Shown here in pieces: positions 1 through 6,001 of a DNA stretch of 18,438 bases. The stretch covers positions 1-18,438 of the forward strand of contig CBFGZU010000036.1 of assembly GCA_965653335.1 (NCBI GenBank), given 5' to 3'. The notes below the pieces were generated by a model. It saw only the letters and a program-made list of their open reading frames with translations. It did no database searches and was not told where the DNA came from. Origin of the DNA: Pseudolysinimonas_A sp965653335. GTDB lineage: Bacteria; Actinomycetota; Actinomycetes; Actinomycetales; Microbacteriaceae. Positions within the stretch are counted from its first letter, which is position 1; every line of letters starts with the position of its first letter. Position numbers and translations under genes: made by a program.

Positions 1-27
1 GCAGGAGCGGCGGCGCGCGGAACTAGC

Positions 28-405
28 TCAGTGGAACGAATCGCCGCAGGCGCAGGACCCCGCCGCGTTGGGGTTGTCGATCGTGAAGCCCTGCTTCTGG
101 ATCGTGTCCTCGAAGTCGATCGCGGCGCCGTCGAGGTACGGCACGCTCATCTTGTCGACGACGACCTCGACGCCGTCGAAGTCGACGGTCACGTCACCCT
201 CGAGCAAGCGCTCGTCGAAGTACAGCTGGTAGATGAGGCCGCTGCACCCGCCGGGCTGCACGGCGACGCGCAACCGCAGATCGTCGCGGCCCTCCTGATC
301 GAGCAAGTTCTTGACCTTCGTCGCCGCCGTGTCGGTGAGTTTCACGCCGTGCGTGGAGACGTCGGTCGTGGCCAGGTCAGGCGTGGTCAGGGCGGTGTCA
401 GTCAT
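28..405 (-). CDS. erpA: Iron-sulfur cluster insertion protein, ErpA/HesB-IscA family
   Basis: A-type Fe-S carrier of 125 residues that passes assembled clusters to apo-enzymes in the cytoplasm. The three family cysteines are present: Cys54 in the PGGCSG motif, and Cys118 and Cys120 in the C-terminal GSCACG motif. The core runs from about residue 20 to 125 after a short, Thr-rich N-terminus that is not conserved in the family. The ATG start at 405 is supported by a -10 like hexamer (TACACT on the minus strand, 413-418) exactly 7 nt upstream, so a leaderless mRNA is likely. It lies 27 nt downstream of the dipeptidase gene on the same strand and could also be read through from it. The name ErpA rather than IscA or SufA is by analogy with the single A-type carrier usual in actinobacteria. 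Confidence 0.92.
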   Translation of the reverse strand: MTDTALTTPDLATTDVSTHGVKLTDTAATKVKNLLDQEGRDDLRLRVAVQPGGCSGLIYQLYFDERLLEGDVTVDFDGVEVVVDKMSVPYLDGAAIDFEDTIQKQGFTIDNPNAAGSCACGDSFH

Positions 406-418
406 GTGATCGAGTGTA
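406..418 (-). promoter_or_regulatory. Candidate leaderless promoter of erpA
   Basis: The minus strand reads TACACT (418 to 413), seven bases, then the erpA ATG. This fits the TAnnnT -10 element of actinobacterial housekeeping promoters with transcription starting at or next to the A of the start codon. No good -35 hexamer or Shine-Dalgarno sequence is visible. This is inferred from spacing only. Confidence 0.45.
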
Positions 419-432
419 AGCGAGTGAACCGA

Positions 433-1839
433 TCAATCGCTGGAACGTCGGTTCAACCGTGACAGCAAGAGTGCTTCGGCGAGGATCGCGCGCTGCAGAG
501 TCGGCAGATGCAGCGACTCGTTCGGGCTGTGCGCCCGCGAGTCGGGATCTTCGACGCCGGTGATGAGGATCTGCGCCGACGGAAACATCTCGACGAGGTC
601 GGCGATGAACGGGATCGACCCACCGGCTCCGACCTCGACGGCGTCGGAGCCCCACGCCTCCGCCATCGTCTCGAGGGCATCCGCCGCCGCCCATCCGCTC
701 GAATCGACGAGGAACGGATTGCCGAGGTCGAGATCTTCGATCGAGATCTCGGCGCCGAAGGGCACGTGCCGCGACAGGTGGACTTCGATCGCCTCGAAGG
801 CCTCCCGTGCCGTCTGGCCGGGTGCCACACGCGCGCTGATTCGCACCCGCACGCTGGGCACGAGGGTGTTGGAGGCGTTGCGGATGTTGGGGATATCCAT
901 TCCGGTCACCGTGATCGACGGCTGATACCAGAGCCGCGAGAGGATGTCGCCCCGCCCGATCGGGGCCACGCCGTCGAGCAGGCCCGACTCCGCGCGCAGG
1001 GTCGCCTCGTCGTACTCGGGCGTCTGCTCGTCGTGGCTCGTGAGCCCGTCGACGGCCACCGACCCGTCTTTCTTCCAGAGCGTCGCGAGCAGCTCGATCG
1101 CGGCCATCGGAGCGTCGGGCACGGCGCCGCCCATCATCCCGGAGTGCGACGCGTGCGCGAGGGTCGTGACCCGCAGATTGAAGGCGACCGCGCCACGGAG
1201 GGCGACGGTGAGGGCCGGGGTATCGAGATCCCAGTTGCCCGAGTCGGCGACGACGATCACGTCCGATCCGAGGCGTTCCCGGTAGCGGCGCAGGATCTCC
1301 GGCAGCGACCGCGACCCGAACTCCTCCTCCCCTTCGACGAACAGGACGAGGCCGACATCCAGGTCGTCTCCCGCGACGGCCACGAGCGACCGGATCGCGG
1401 CGATGTGGGTGACCACCCCTGCCTTGTCGTCGGCCGTCCCCCGGCCGTACAGCCGGTCGCCGCGCAGCGTCGGCTCGAAGGCCGCGGAATCCCAGTGCTC
1501 GCTCTCCCCCGGCGGCTGGACGTCGTGGTGGGCGTAGAGCAGGATCGTCGGGCGACCGTTGCGCGCGGCACGCGTCGCGATGACCGCGGGCCGGCCGAGC
1601 TCGCCGCCATCACCGATCGGCACCTGCACGATGTCGACCCGATCGAACACCGCGGTATCCGAGGCGAGCGCCCTGACGGCGTCGGCACTCGCTTGCACCT
1701 GTTCGGGGTCGAAGCCCTCCCACGAGACCGAGGGGATGCGGACGAGTCGCGAGAGGTCGGCGACGGCGCGCGGGAACCCGGCAGCGACCGCATCCCGGAG
1801 CTCGTCGGCCAGCGGCGTAAACGGTGAGGATGCGGGCAT
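433..1839 (-). CDS. M20 family metallopeptidase (dipeptidase)
   Basis: Zinc-dependent exopeptidase of 468 residues, a usual length for the M20 dipeptidase/CNDP-like group; likely cytoplasmic, since no signal peptide is seen. All metal and catalytic positions are visible: His104 and Asp106 (AHHDVQP), Asp137 (GRGTADDKAG), the acidic pair Glu172-Glu173 (EGEEEFGS), Asp199 (VVADSGNWD) and His437 (RAHSPNES). The dimerisation (lid) domain lies at about 200-350. By family it releases amino acids from dipeptides or small peptides; the exact substrate cannot be read from sequence. The ATG at 1839 is favoured because a TAAGAT -10 like box lies 6 nt upstream, shared with the divergent DUF3043 gene. erpA follows after 27 nt. 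Confidence 0.93.
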   Translation of the reverse strand: MPASSPFTPLADELRDAVAAGFPRAVADLSRLVRIPSVSWEGFDPEQVQASADAVRALASDTAVFDRVDIVQVPIGDGGELGRPAVIATRAARNGRPTILLYAHHDVQPPGESEHWDSAAFEPTLRGDRLYGRGTADDKAGVVTHIAAIRSLVAVAGDDLDVGLVLFVEGEEEFGSRSLPEILRRYRERLGSDVIVVADSGNWDLDTPALTVALRGAVAFNLRVTTLAHASHSGMMGGAVPDAPMAAIELLATLWKKDGSVAVDGLTSHDEQTPEYDEATLRAESGLLDGVAPIGRGDILSRLWYQPSITVTGMDIPNIRNASNTLVPSVRVRISARVAPGQTAREAFEAIEVHLSRHVPFGAEISIEDLDLGNPFLVDSSGWAAADALETMAEAWGSDAVEVGAGGSIPFIADLVEMFPSAQILITGVEDPDSRAHSPNESLHLPTLQRAILAEALLLSRLNRRSSD

Positions 1840-1855
1840 CCCGTAATCTTAAGTC
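1840..1855. promoter_or_regulatory. Divergent, near-symmetric promoter with two leaderless starts
   Basis: Only 16 bp separate the two divergent start codons. The plus strand has TAATCT (1844-1849) 6 nt before the GTG at 1856. The minus strand has TAAGAT (1851 to 1846) 6 nt before the ATG at 1839. The two -10 like boxes overlap and are mirror-placed. There is no room for a ribosome binding site on either side, so both mRNAs would be leaderless. No -35 match was found. The call rests on motif and spacing. Confidence 0.5.
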
Positions 1856-2419
1856 GTGGCCAAGACCCCCAAGACGCCCGCCCCCTCCGACGTCGAGCCG
1901 GAACCGACTCCCGCAGGCAAGGGGCACCGCACCCCCACGCGCAAGGAGCGGGAGGCCGCACAGCGTCGCCCGCTCGTGCCGAAGGACCGCAAGCTCGCCG
2001 CACAGCAGAACCGTCAGGCGCAGACGGCCGAGCGTGAGAAGGCTCGCGTGGGAATGGCGCGGGGCGACGAGCGCTACCTCCCGATGCGCGACAAGGGCCC
2101 GCAGAAGCGCTTCGTTCGGGACTTCGTCGATGCCCGTTTCAGCGTCGGCGAGATCCTCATGCCGGTGCTCGTGCTCGTTATCCTCACATGGTTGGTGCCG
2201 CAGATCGCCGACTACGCGTTCCTCGGCTTCTGGGTGGTCGTGCTCTTCGTCGTCGCCGACACCGTCGTTCTTGGCTTCCAGGTCACCCGGCGACTCGCGG
2301 CGAAGTTCGGCAAGGACAAGGTCGAGCGCGTGCGCTGGTACGCGGCGATGCGCGCCATCCAGATGCGATTCCTGCGCCTGCCGAAACCGCAGGTCAAGCG
2401 CGGCGAGTACCCCGCGTAG
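1856..2419 (+). CDS. DUF3043 family membrane protein
   Basis: Protein of 187 residues typical of the actinobacterial DUF3043 family, whose function is not known. The N-terminal third (about 1-95) is hydrophilic and rich in Lys, Arg, Pro and Gln. It is followed by two close transmembrane segments at about 98-118 and 121-143, then a basic C-terminal tail. Conserved-looking blocks are MRDKGPQKRFVRDFVDAR before the first membrane span and the basic RWYAAMRAIQMR block after the second, suggesting both ends face the cytoplasm. It starts with GTG at 1856, placed 6 nt after a TAATCT box with no Shine-Dalgarno sequence, so it is probably leaderless. It is convergent with pyrD, 17 bp between stops. Its neighbours do not indicate a role. 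Confidence 0.85.
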   Translation: MAKTPKTPAPSDVEPEPTPAGKGHRTPTRKEREAAQRRPLVPKDRKLAAQQNRQAQTAEREKARVGMARGDERYLPMRDKGPQKRFVRDFVDARFSVGEILMPVLVLVILTWLVPQIADYAFLGFWVVVLFVVADTVVLGFQVTRRLAAKFGKDKVERVRWYAAMRAIQMRFLRLPKPQVKRGEYPA

Positions 2420-2436
2420 CGCGCTGGAGTATTGAG

Positions 2437-3456
2437 CTACGTCGAGCGAGACGCGAGCCGAAGCCCCCTGTTGATCCGCCGCGCCCAGAACGGGCCCTCG
2501 TAGAGGAACGCCGTATAACCCTGCACGAGCGTCGCGCCCGCGGCAAGACGCTCGGCGACGTCGTCGGCAGTTTCGACACCGCCGACCGAGATGATGACGA
2601 ATCCAGCGGGCACGGCATCGCGCACGAGCCGCAGCACCTCGAGCGACCGTGCCGCGAGCGGGGCACCCGACAGGCCCCCCTCCCCCGCCGCAGCGACATC
2701 GGAATTGTCGGACCGCAAGCCGTCGCGCGAGATCGTCGTGTTCGTCGCGACCAGTCCCGGCAGTCCGAGCTCGACGCTGAGGGCGGCGATGCGCAGCACC
2801 TGCTCGTCGGTGAGATCGGGGGCGATCTTGACCAGAACGGGGACGCCGGCGGCGGCATCCCGCACCGCTTCGAGCAGGGGCGCGAGGCGGTCGAGTTCTT
2901 GCAGGCCGCGCAGGCCCGGCGTGTTCGGTGAACTGACGTTGACGACGAGGTAGTCGGCGAGCGGCGCGAGCAGGCGGGTCGACGTCAGGTAGTCCTCGAG
3001 CGCGTCCTCGACCGCGACGACGCGCGATTTGCCGATGTTGACGCCGATGACGGGGCGGTGGCGACGGCGACGCTCGCTCTCGAGCCGACGGGCGGCCGAC
3101 TCGGCACCCGCGTTGTTGAATCCCATCCGGTTGATCACCGCGCGATCGGCGACGAGCCGGAACAGGCGCGGCTTCGGGTTGCCCGGCTGGGGCACGGCGG
3201 TGATCGTTCCGACCTCGACGTGACCGAAACCGAGAACCCCCAGGCCGCGGATGCCGGCGGCCTCCTTGTCGAAGCCCGCGGCGAGCCCGAATGGCGAGGG
3301 GAAGCGCAGGCCCAGCGCCTCGACGGCGAGCGACGGATGCGGCCGGCTGAGACCGCGCAGGAACCCCGGGAGGAGGCGGATGACGCGGAATGCCAGGTGA
3401 TGTGCGCGCTCGGGATCCATCCGGCGGAGCACGAGCCGGAACAGGAGGGCGTACAT
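2437..3456 (-). CDS. pyrD: Quinone-dependent dihydroorotate dehydrogenase (class 2)
   Basis: Oxidises dihydroorotate to orotate in UMP synthesis and passes electrons to membrane quinone; FMN enzyme of 339 residues. Class 2 is indicated by the amphipathic N-terminal segment (residues 1-40, including RRMDPERAHH) and by the catalytic serine, Ser176, in VNVSSPNTPGLRG (class 1 enzymes use Cys). Other motifs are FGLAAGFDKEA (56-66), INRMGFNN (108-115), KIAPDL (210-215), ATNTT (237-241) and VGGVET (291-296) with GATLVQGYTAFLYEGP near the end for phosphate binding of FMN. The ATG at 3456 is preferred over an in-frame TTG at 3465, because that TTG overlaps a TAGGTT -10 box that sits 7 nt before the ATG. 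It is downstream of nrdR on the same strand with its own promoter. Confidence 0.95.
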   Translation of the reverse strand: MYALLFRLVLRRMDPERAHHLAFRVIRLLPGFLRGLSRPHPSLAVEALGLRFPSPFGLAAGFDKEAAGIRGLGVLGFGHVEVGTITAVPQPGNPKPRLFRLVADRAVINRMGFNNAGAESAARRLESERRRRHRPVIGVNIGKSRVVAVEDALEDYLTSTRLLAPLADYLVVNVSSPNTPGLRGLQELDRLAPLLEAVRDAAAGVPVLVKIAPDLTDEQVLRIAALSVELGLPGLVATNTTISRDGLRSDNSDVAAAGEGGLSGAPLAARSLEVLRLVRDAVPAGFVIISVGGVETADDVAERLAAGATLVQGYTAFLYEGPFWARRINRGLRLASRST

Positions 3457-3469
3457 CGACAACAACCTA
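3457..3469 (-). promoter_or_regulatory. Candidate leaderless promoter of pyrD
   Basis: The minus strand has TAGGTT (3469 to 3464) followed by 7 nt and then the pyrD ATG. The spacing places the transcription start at the ATG. There is no Shine-Dalgarno sequence. The rest of the 110-bp nrdR-pyrD gap holds one imperfect hairpin (3526-3550) and nothing else recognised. Confidence 0.45.
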
Positions 3470-3525
3470 TCGTGACCCTCGGGCTGGGACGGCCCCCGCG
3501 CTGGCGAAGTCGTAACCGAGCCTGC

Positions 3526-3550
3526 GGCAAGGCAAGAAATGGCCTTCGCC
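3526..3550 (-). terminator. Imperfect stem-loop after nrdR
   Basis: GGCAAGGC (3526-3533) pairs with GCCTTCGCC (3542-3550) with one bulged base and an 8-nt loop. It lies about 17 nt beyond the nrdR stop. There is no T-run after it on the minus strand, so it is at best a weak or non-canonical terminator between nrdR and pyrD. Confidence 0.3.
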
Positions 3551-3566
3551 CTAGTGCTCCAGCGTG

Positions 3567-4043
3567 CTACTCGACCGCCGAGGTTTCCCCGGTGCTGGCG
3601 TTTTCCACGCGGAGCAGGGCGATCGCCGATTCGAAGTCATCGAGCGAGTCGAACCCCTGGTAGACGCTCGCGAAACGCAAGTAGGCGACCTCGTCGAGCT
3701 CGCGCAACGGCGGCAGGATCGACAGCCCGATGTCGTTCGCGTCGATCTGGGAGACCCCCGTCGCCCGAATGCTCTCCTCGACCCGTTGGGCGAGCAGTGC
3801 GAGGTCGGCGTCCCCCACGGGGCGGCCCTGGCATGCTTTCCGCACCCCCGCGACGATCTTCTCGCGACTGAACGGCTCGACGATGCCCGAGCGCTTGATG
3901 ACCGAGAGGCTCGCGGTCTCGGTCGTCGAGAAGCGACGCCCGCACTCCGGGCATTGCCGGCGTCGCCGGATCGCGAGTCCGTCGTCGCTCGTGCGCGAGT
4001 CCACGACCCGGCTATCCGGGTGGCGACAGAACGGACAGAACAT
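3567..4043 (-). CDS. nrdR: Transcriptional repressor NrdR
   Basis: Zinc-finger plus ATP-cone repressor of ribonucleotide reductase genes, 158 residues (family usually 150-160). The N-terminal zinc ribbon has Cys3, Cys6, Cys31 and Cys34 (MFCPFC and CPECGRRF), with the DNA-binding arginine run RRRR just before Cys31. The ATP-cone spans about residues 46-136 (SLSVIKRSG to ASVYQGFDS) and senses ATP/dATP. The ATG at 4043 is fixed by the zinc ribbon; the reading frame stays open far upstream through hisD, but that is a GC-rich shadow. It sits 53 bp after hisD, separated by a hairpin and a likely promoter of its own. No NrdR-box pair or nrd gene is seen in this window, so its targets are elsewhere. 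Confidence 0.96.
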   Translation of the reverse strand: MFCPFCRHPDSRVVDSRTSDDGLAIRRRRQCPECGRRFSTTETASLSVIKRSGIVEPFSREKIVAGVRKACQGRPVGDADLALLAQRVEESIRATGVSQIDANDIGLSILPPLRELDEVAYLRFASVYQGFDSLDDFESAIALLRVENASTGETSAVE

Positions 4044-4058
4044 GGTGCGATCAGGATA
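4044..4058 (-). promoter_or_regulatory. Candidate nrdR promoter (-10 TATCCT)
   Basis: The minus strand has TATCCT (4058 to 4053), then 9 nt to the nrdR ATG, giving a leader of only about 2-3 nt. The same hexamer appears upstream of dnaE (9568 to 9563). No clear -35 element. Confidence 0.35.
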
Positions 4059-4073
4059 CGGCGCGCTGGAGCG

Positions 4074-4096
4074 CCGACGGCCGTCTCGGCCGTCGG
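4074..4096 (-). terminator. Perfect 9-bp stem-loop directly after the hisD stop codon
   Basis: CCGACGGCC (4074-4082) and GGCCGTCGG (4088-4096) form a perfect 9-bp stem with a 5-nt loop. On the minus strand it begins at the base after the hisD TAA. No T-tract follows, so it resembles the U-less terminators described for high-GC actinobacteria; it could instead protect the 3' end. Confidence 0.55.
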
Positions 4097-5410
4097 TTAC
4101 GGCGTGTTGCGGAAGCGCGCGTCGACCGCGTCGCCGTGCGCGGGGAGGTGTTCGGCGTCGCTCATGGCACGGATGTGCGGGGCGACACTGCGGAGCGCCT
4201 CCGCGTCGTAGCTCACGACCTGTTGCGGTCGCAGGAAGGTGACCGCCGAGATCCCGGAGGCGAAGCGCGCGGTGCCTCCGGTCGGCAGGATGTGATTCGA
4301 TCCGGCGAGGTAGTCGCCGAGACTCACCGGCGAGTGCCGCCCGAGGAAGATCGCCCCCGCGTGCGAGATGCGATCGAGAACGGCTCCCGGGTCGGCGGTC
4401 TGAATTTCGAGGTGCTCGGGGGCGTAGGCGTCGCTGACGAGCGCCGCGGTCGCGAGATCGTCGACGAGGATGATCGCCGACTGTGGTCCGGCGAGGGCGA
4501 TCTGAACGCGCTCCCGGGCCGCCGTCTGCGCGACCTGGCGCTCCAGTTCCGCCCGCACGGCGTCGGCGAGCTCCGCGGAGTCGGTCACGAGCACTGCCGC
4601 GGCCGATTCGTCGTGCTCGGCCTGGCTGATGAGGTCGGCGGCCACGACGACCGCGTCGGCGTCGGCGTCGGCGATCACGAGCACTTCGCTCGGACCGGCT
4701 TCGGCGTCGATGCCGACGTCTCCTTGCACGACGCGCTTCGCGGCGGCGACGTAGACGTTTCCTGGCCCGGCCACGACGTCGACGGGATCGAGGGCGAGCG
4801 AGGGGATTCCGTAGGCGAGCGCGCCGATCGCGCCGGCCCCGCCCATCGCGTAGACCTCGTCGACGCCGAGCACGCCCGCAGCACCGAGGATGAGCGGGTG
4901 GATGCCGTGTTCGGCGTCGCGCTGGGGAGGGGACGCGAGGGCGATCGACCCCACTCCCGCCACCTGGGCGGGGACGACGTTCATGACGACGCTCGACGGA
5001 TAGACGGCTTTGCCCCCGGGGATGTAGAGCCCGACACGATCGACGGGTTGCCAGCGCTGGGTGATCTGCGCGCCCGGCGCGACGGTGGTGACGGCGGGTG
5101 CCGGCACTTGGGCCCGGCTGGCTGCTCGCTCCCGCTCGATGATCTCGTCGAGGGCAGCCCGGATCGCCCGGGGCAGTCGGGCGGCGGCGGCGGTGATCGA
5201 TGCCGGGTCGACGCGGATCGGATCCGCGCGACCGCCGTCGAAGCGGTCGGCCTGGTCGTCGAGAGCCACGACTCCCCGGTCGCGCACGTCGCGGACGAGT
5301 TCCGCGGCGACCGGAATCGCCGCCGATACGTCCACCTCGGCGCGGTGCACGAGTTGCCGCAGTTCGCCGGGAGTGGGACGCCGGCCACGGAGATCGATCG
5401 TGGGGATCAT
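4097..5410 (-). CDS. hisD: Histidinol dehydrogenase
   Basis: Catalyses the last two NAD-dependent oxidations of histidine synthesis, histidinol to histidine; cytoplasmic zinc enzyme of 437 residues (family about 430-440). The predicted zinc ligands are Gln263 and His266 (ISQAEHDES), Asp366 (SLGDYLAG) and His425 (LPAHGDAV). The catalytic Glu332-His333 pair is in APEHLEIQ. The glycine-rich AGPGNVYVAAAKR (214-226) and EAGPSEVL (237-244) signatures are intact. The ATG at 5410 is preceded by GGAAGGG and by a TACCAT -10 like box 9 nt upstream. No other his genes are nearby; in this window it stands alone between the divergent flavin reductase and nrdR. A perfect hairpin begins directly after its stop. 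Confidence 0.97.
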   Translation of the reverse strand: MIPTIDLRGRRPTPGELRQLVHRAEVDVSAAIPVAAELVRDVRDRGVVALDDQADRFDGGRADPIRVDPASITAAAARLPRAIRAALDEIIERERAASRAQVPAPAVTTVAPGAQITQRWQPVDRVGLYIPGGKAVYPSSVVMNVVPAQVAGVGSIALASPPQRDAEHGIHPLILGAAGVLGVDEVYAMGGAGAIGALAYGIPSLALDPVDVVAGPGNVYVAAAKRVVQGDVGIDAEAGPSEVLVIADADADAVVVAADLISQAEHDESAAAVLVTDSAELADAVRAELERQVAQTAARERVQIALAGPQSAIILVDDLATAALVSDAYAPEHLEIQTADPGAVLDRISHAGAIFLGRHSPVSLGDYLAGSNHILPTGGTARFASGISAVTFLRPQQVVSYDAEALRSVAPHIRAMSDAEHLPAHGDAVDARFRNTP

Positions 5411-5445
5411 GACCCTTCCATGGTACGGGCGTACCCATCGCTGGA
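5411..5445. promoter_or_regulatory. Divergent hisD / flavin reductase promoter region with palindrome
   Basis: The 35-bp gap between the divergent genes is centred on a perfect inverted repeat, GGTACG-GG-CGTACC (5422-5435), nearly equidistant from the two ATGs. The minus strand has TACCAT (5425 to 5420) as a -10 candidate for hisD, made from part of the left arm. The plus strand has the weaker TACCCA in the mirror position (5432-5437). It may be an operator or simply a symmetric bidirectional promoter. Confidence 0.4.
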
Positions 5446-5982
5446 ATGCCGGCCACGGGGACGCGGTTGACTGGTCGTGTGGAACCGCACATCGTCGATG
5501 ACCTCTCCGCCTTCAAGCTGGCCTTCCGGCGGCACGCCGCGGGTGTCGCGGCGGTGACCGGACGCACACCCGACGGCGCTCCCGTCGGGTTCACCGCGAC
5601 CTCGCTCGCCTCGCTCGCCGCGGTGCCGCCGCTCGCGACCTTCAACATGGCGCGCGTCTCGAGCGCCTGGCCGGCCGTCGAGGGCACGACGCACGTTCTC
5701 ATCCATCTGCTCGGTGCGCGCAATCGATCCCTCGCCGATCGCCTCTCGGGGTCGCGTGAGGAACGATTCGCCGGCGACCACTGGGCGCCGGGGCCGCACG
5801 AGCTGCCTCTCCTGAAAGACGTTCCCGCCTGGATGCTCGGCCGCATCGTCGAACGTGTGCCGGTCGCCGACAACGCGGTCGTCATCGTGCAGATCGAAGA
5901 CGGCGGACTCGGCGAACCCGACGAGGCGTTGCTCTATCACGAGCGCAGCTACATGACCCCGGGATCCCCGATCACGTCGTAG
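5446..5982 (+). CDS. Flavin reductase-like domain protein
   Basis: Protein of 178 residues made of one split-barrel flavin-binding domain (flavin reductase-like family, as in the reductase components of two-component monooxygenases). Family features are FKLAFRRHAAGVAAVTG near the N-terminus, GFTATSLASLAAVPPLATFN (FMN-contacting strand and loop), then the SSAWPAV and HVLIHLLGARN segments and a C-terminal LLYHERSYM strand. The expected reaction is NAD(P)H-dependent reduction of FMN or FAD. No partner oxygenase is adjacent, so the substrate pathway is unknown. Start is uncertain: ATG at 5446 (used here) or GTG at 5479, which would begin just before the conserved part; neither has a convincing Shine-Dalgarno sequence. 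Divergent from hisD, convergent with dnaE. Confidence 0.85.
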   Translation: MPATGTRLTGRVEPHIVDDLSAFKLAFRRHAAGVAAVTGRTPDGAPVGFTATSLASLAAVPPLATFNMARVSSAWPAVEGTTHVLIHLLGARNRSLADRLSGSREERFAGDHWAPGPHELPLLKDVPAWMLGRIVERVPVADNAVVIVQIEDGGLGEPDEALLYHERSYMTPGSPITS

Positions 5983-6001
5983 CCGGCCAGCCGTTACGGC
6001 T
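5981..6001. terminator. Short bidirectional stem-loop between convergent stops
   Basis: AGCCG occurs at 5981-5985 and 5989-5993, and CGGCT at 5997-6001. The inner pair forms a 5-bp stem with a TTA loop that includes the last base of the dnaE stop; the outer pair includes the last two bases of the flavin reductase stop. It is weak and has no T-run, but it is the only structure in the 18-bp convergent gap. Confidence 0.3.

Noticed and set aside
2417..2439. TAGC...GCTA inverted repeat between convergent DUF3043 and pyrD stops
   Set aside because: Only 4-bp arms formed by the two stop codons themselves; too weak to call a terminator.
4136..5470. Long plus-strand open frame opposite hisD
   Set aside because: Antisense shadow of an intact hisD; composition is dominated by Gly, Arg, Asp and Val, with no recognisable domain.
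5467..5472. TTGACT as a -35 element for the flavin reductase gene
   Set aside because: It would place the -10 inside the coding sequence near 5490, where no TAnnnT at suitable spacing supports it.
3567..5885. A single 772-codon open frame on the minus strand that ends as nrdR
   Set aside because: Only its last 158 codons match a protein (NrdR). The rest lies across hisD in another frame and is Arg/Gly-rich, typical of GC-rich shadow frames.
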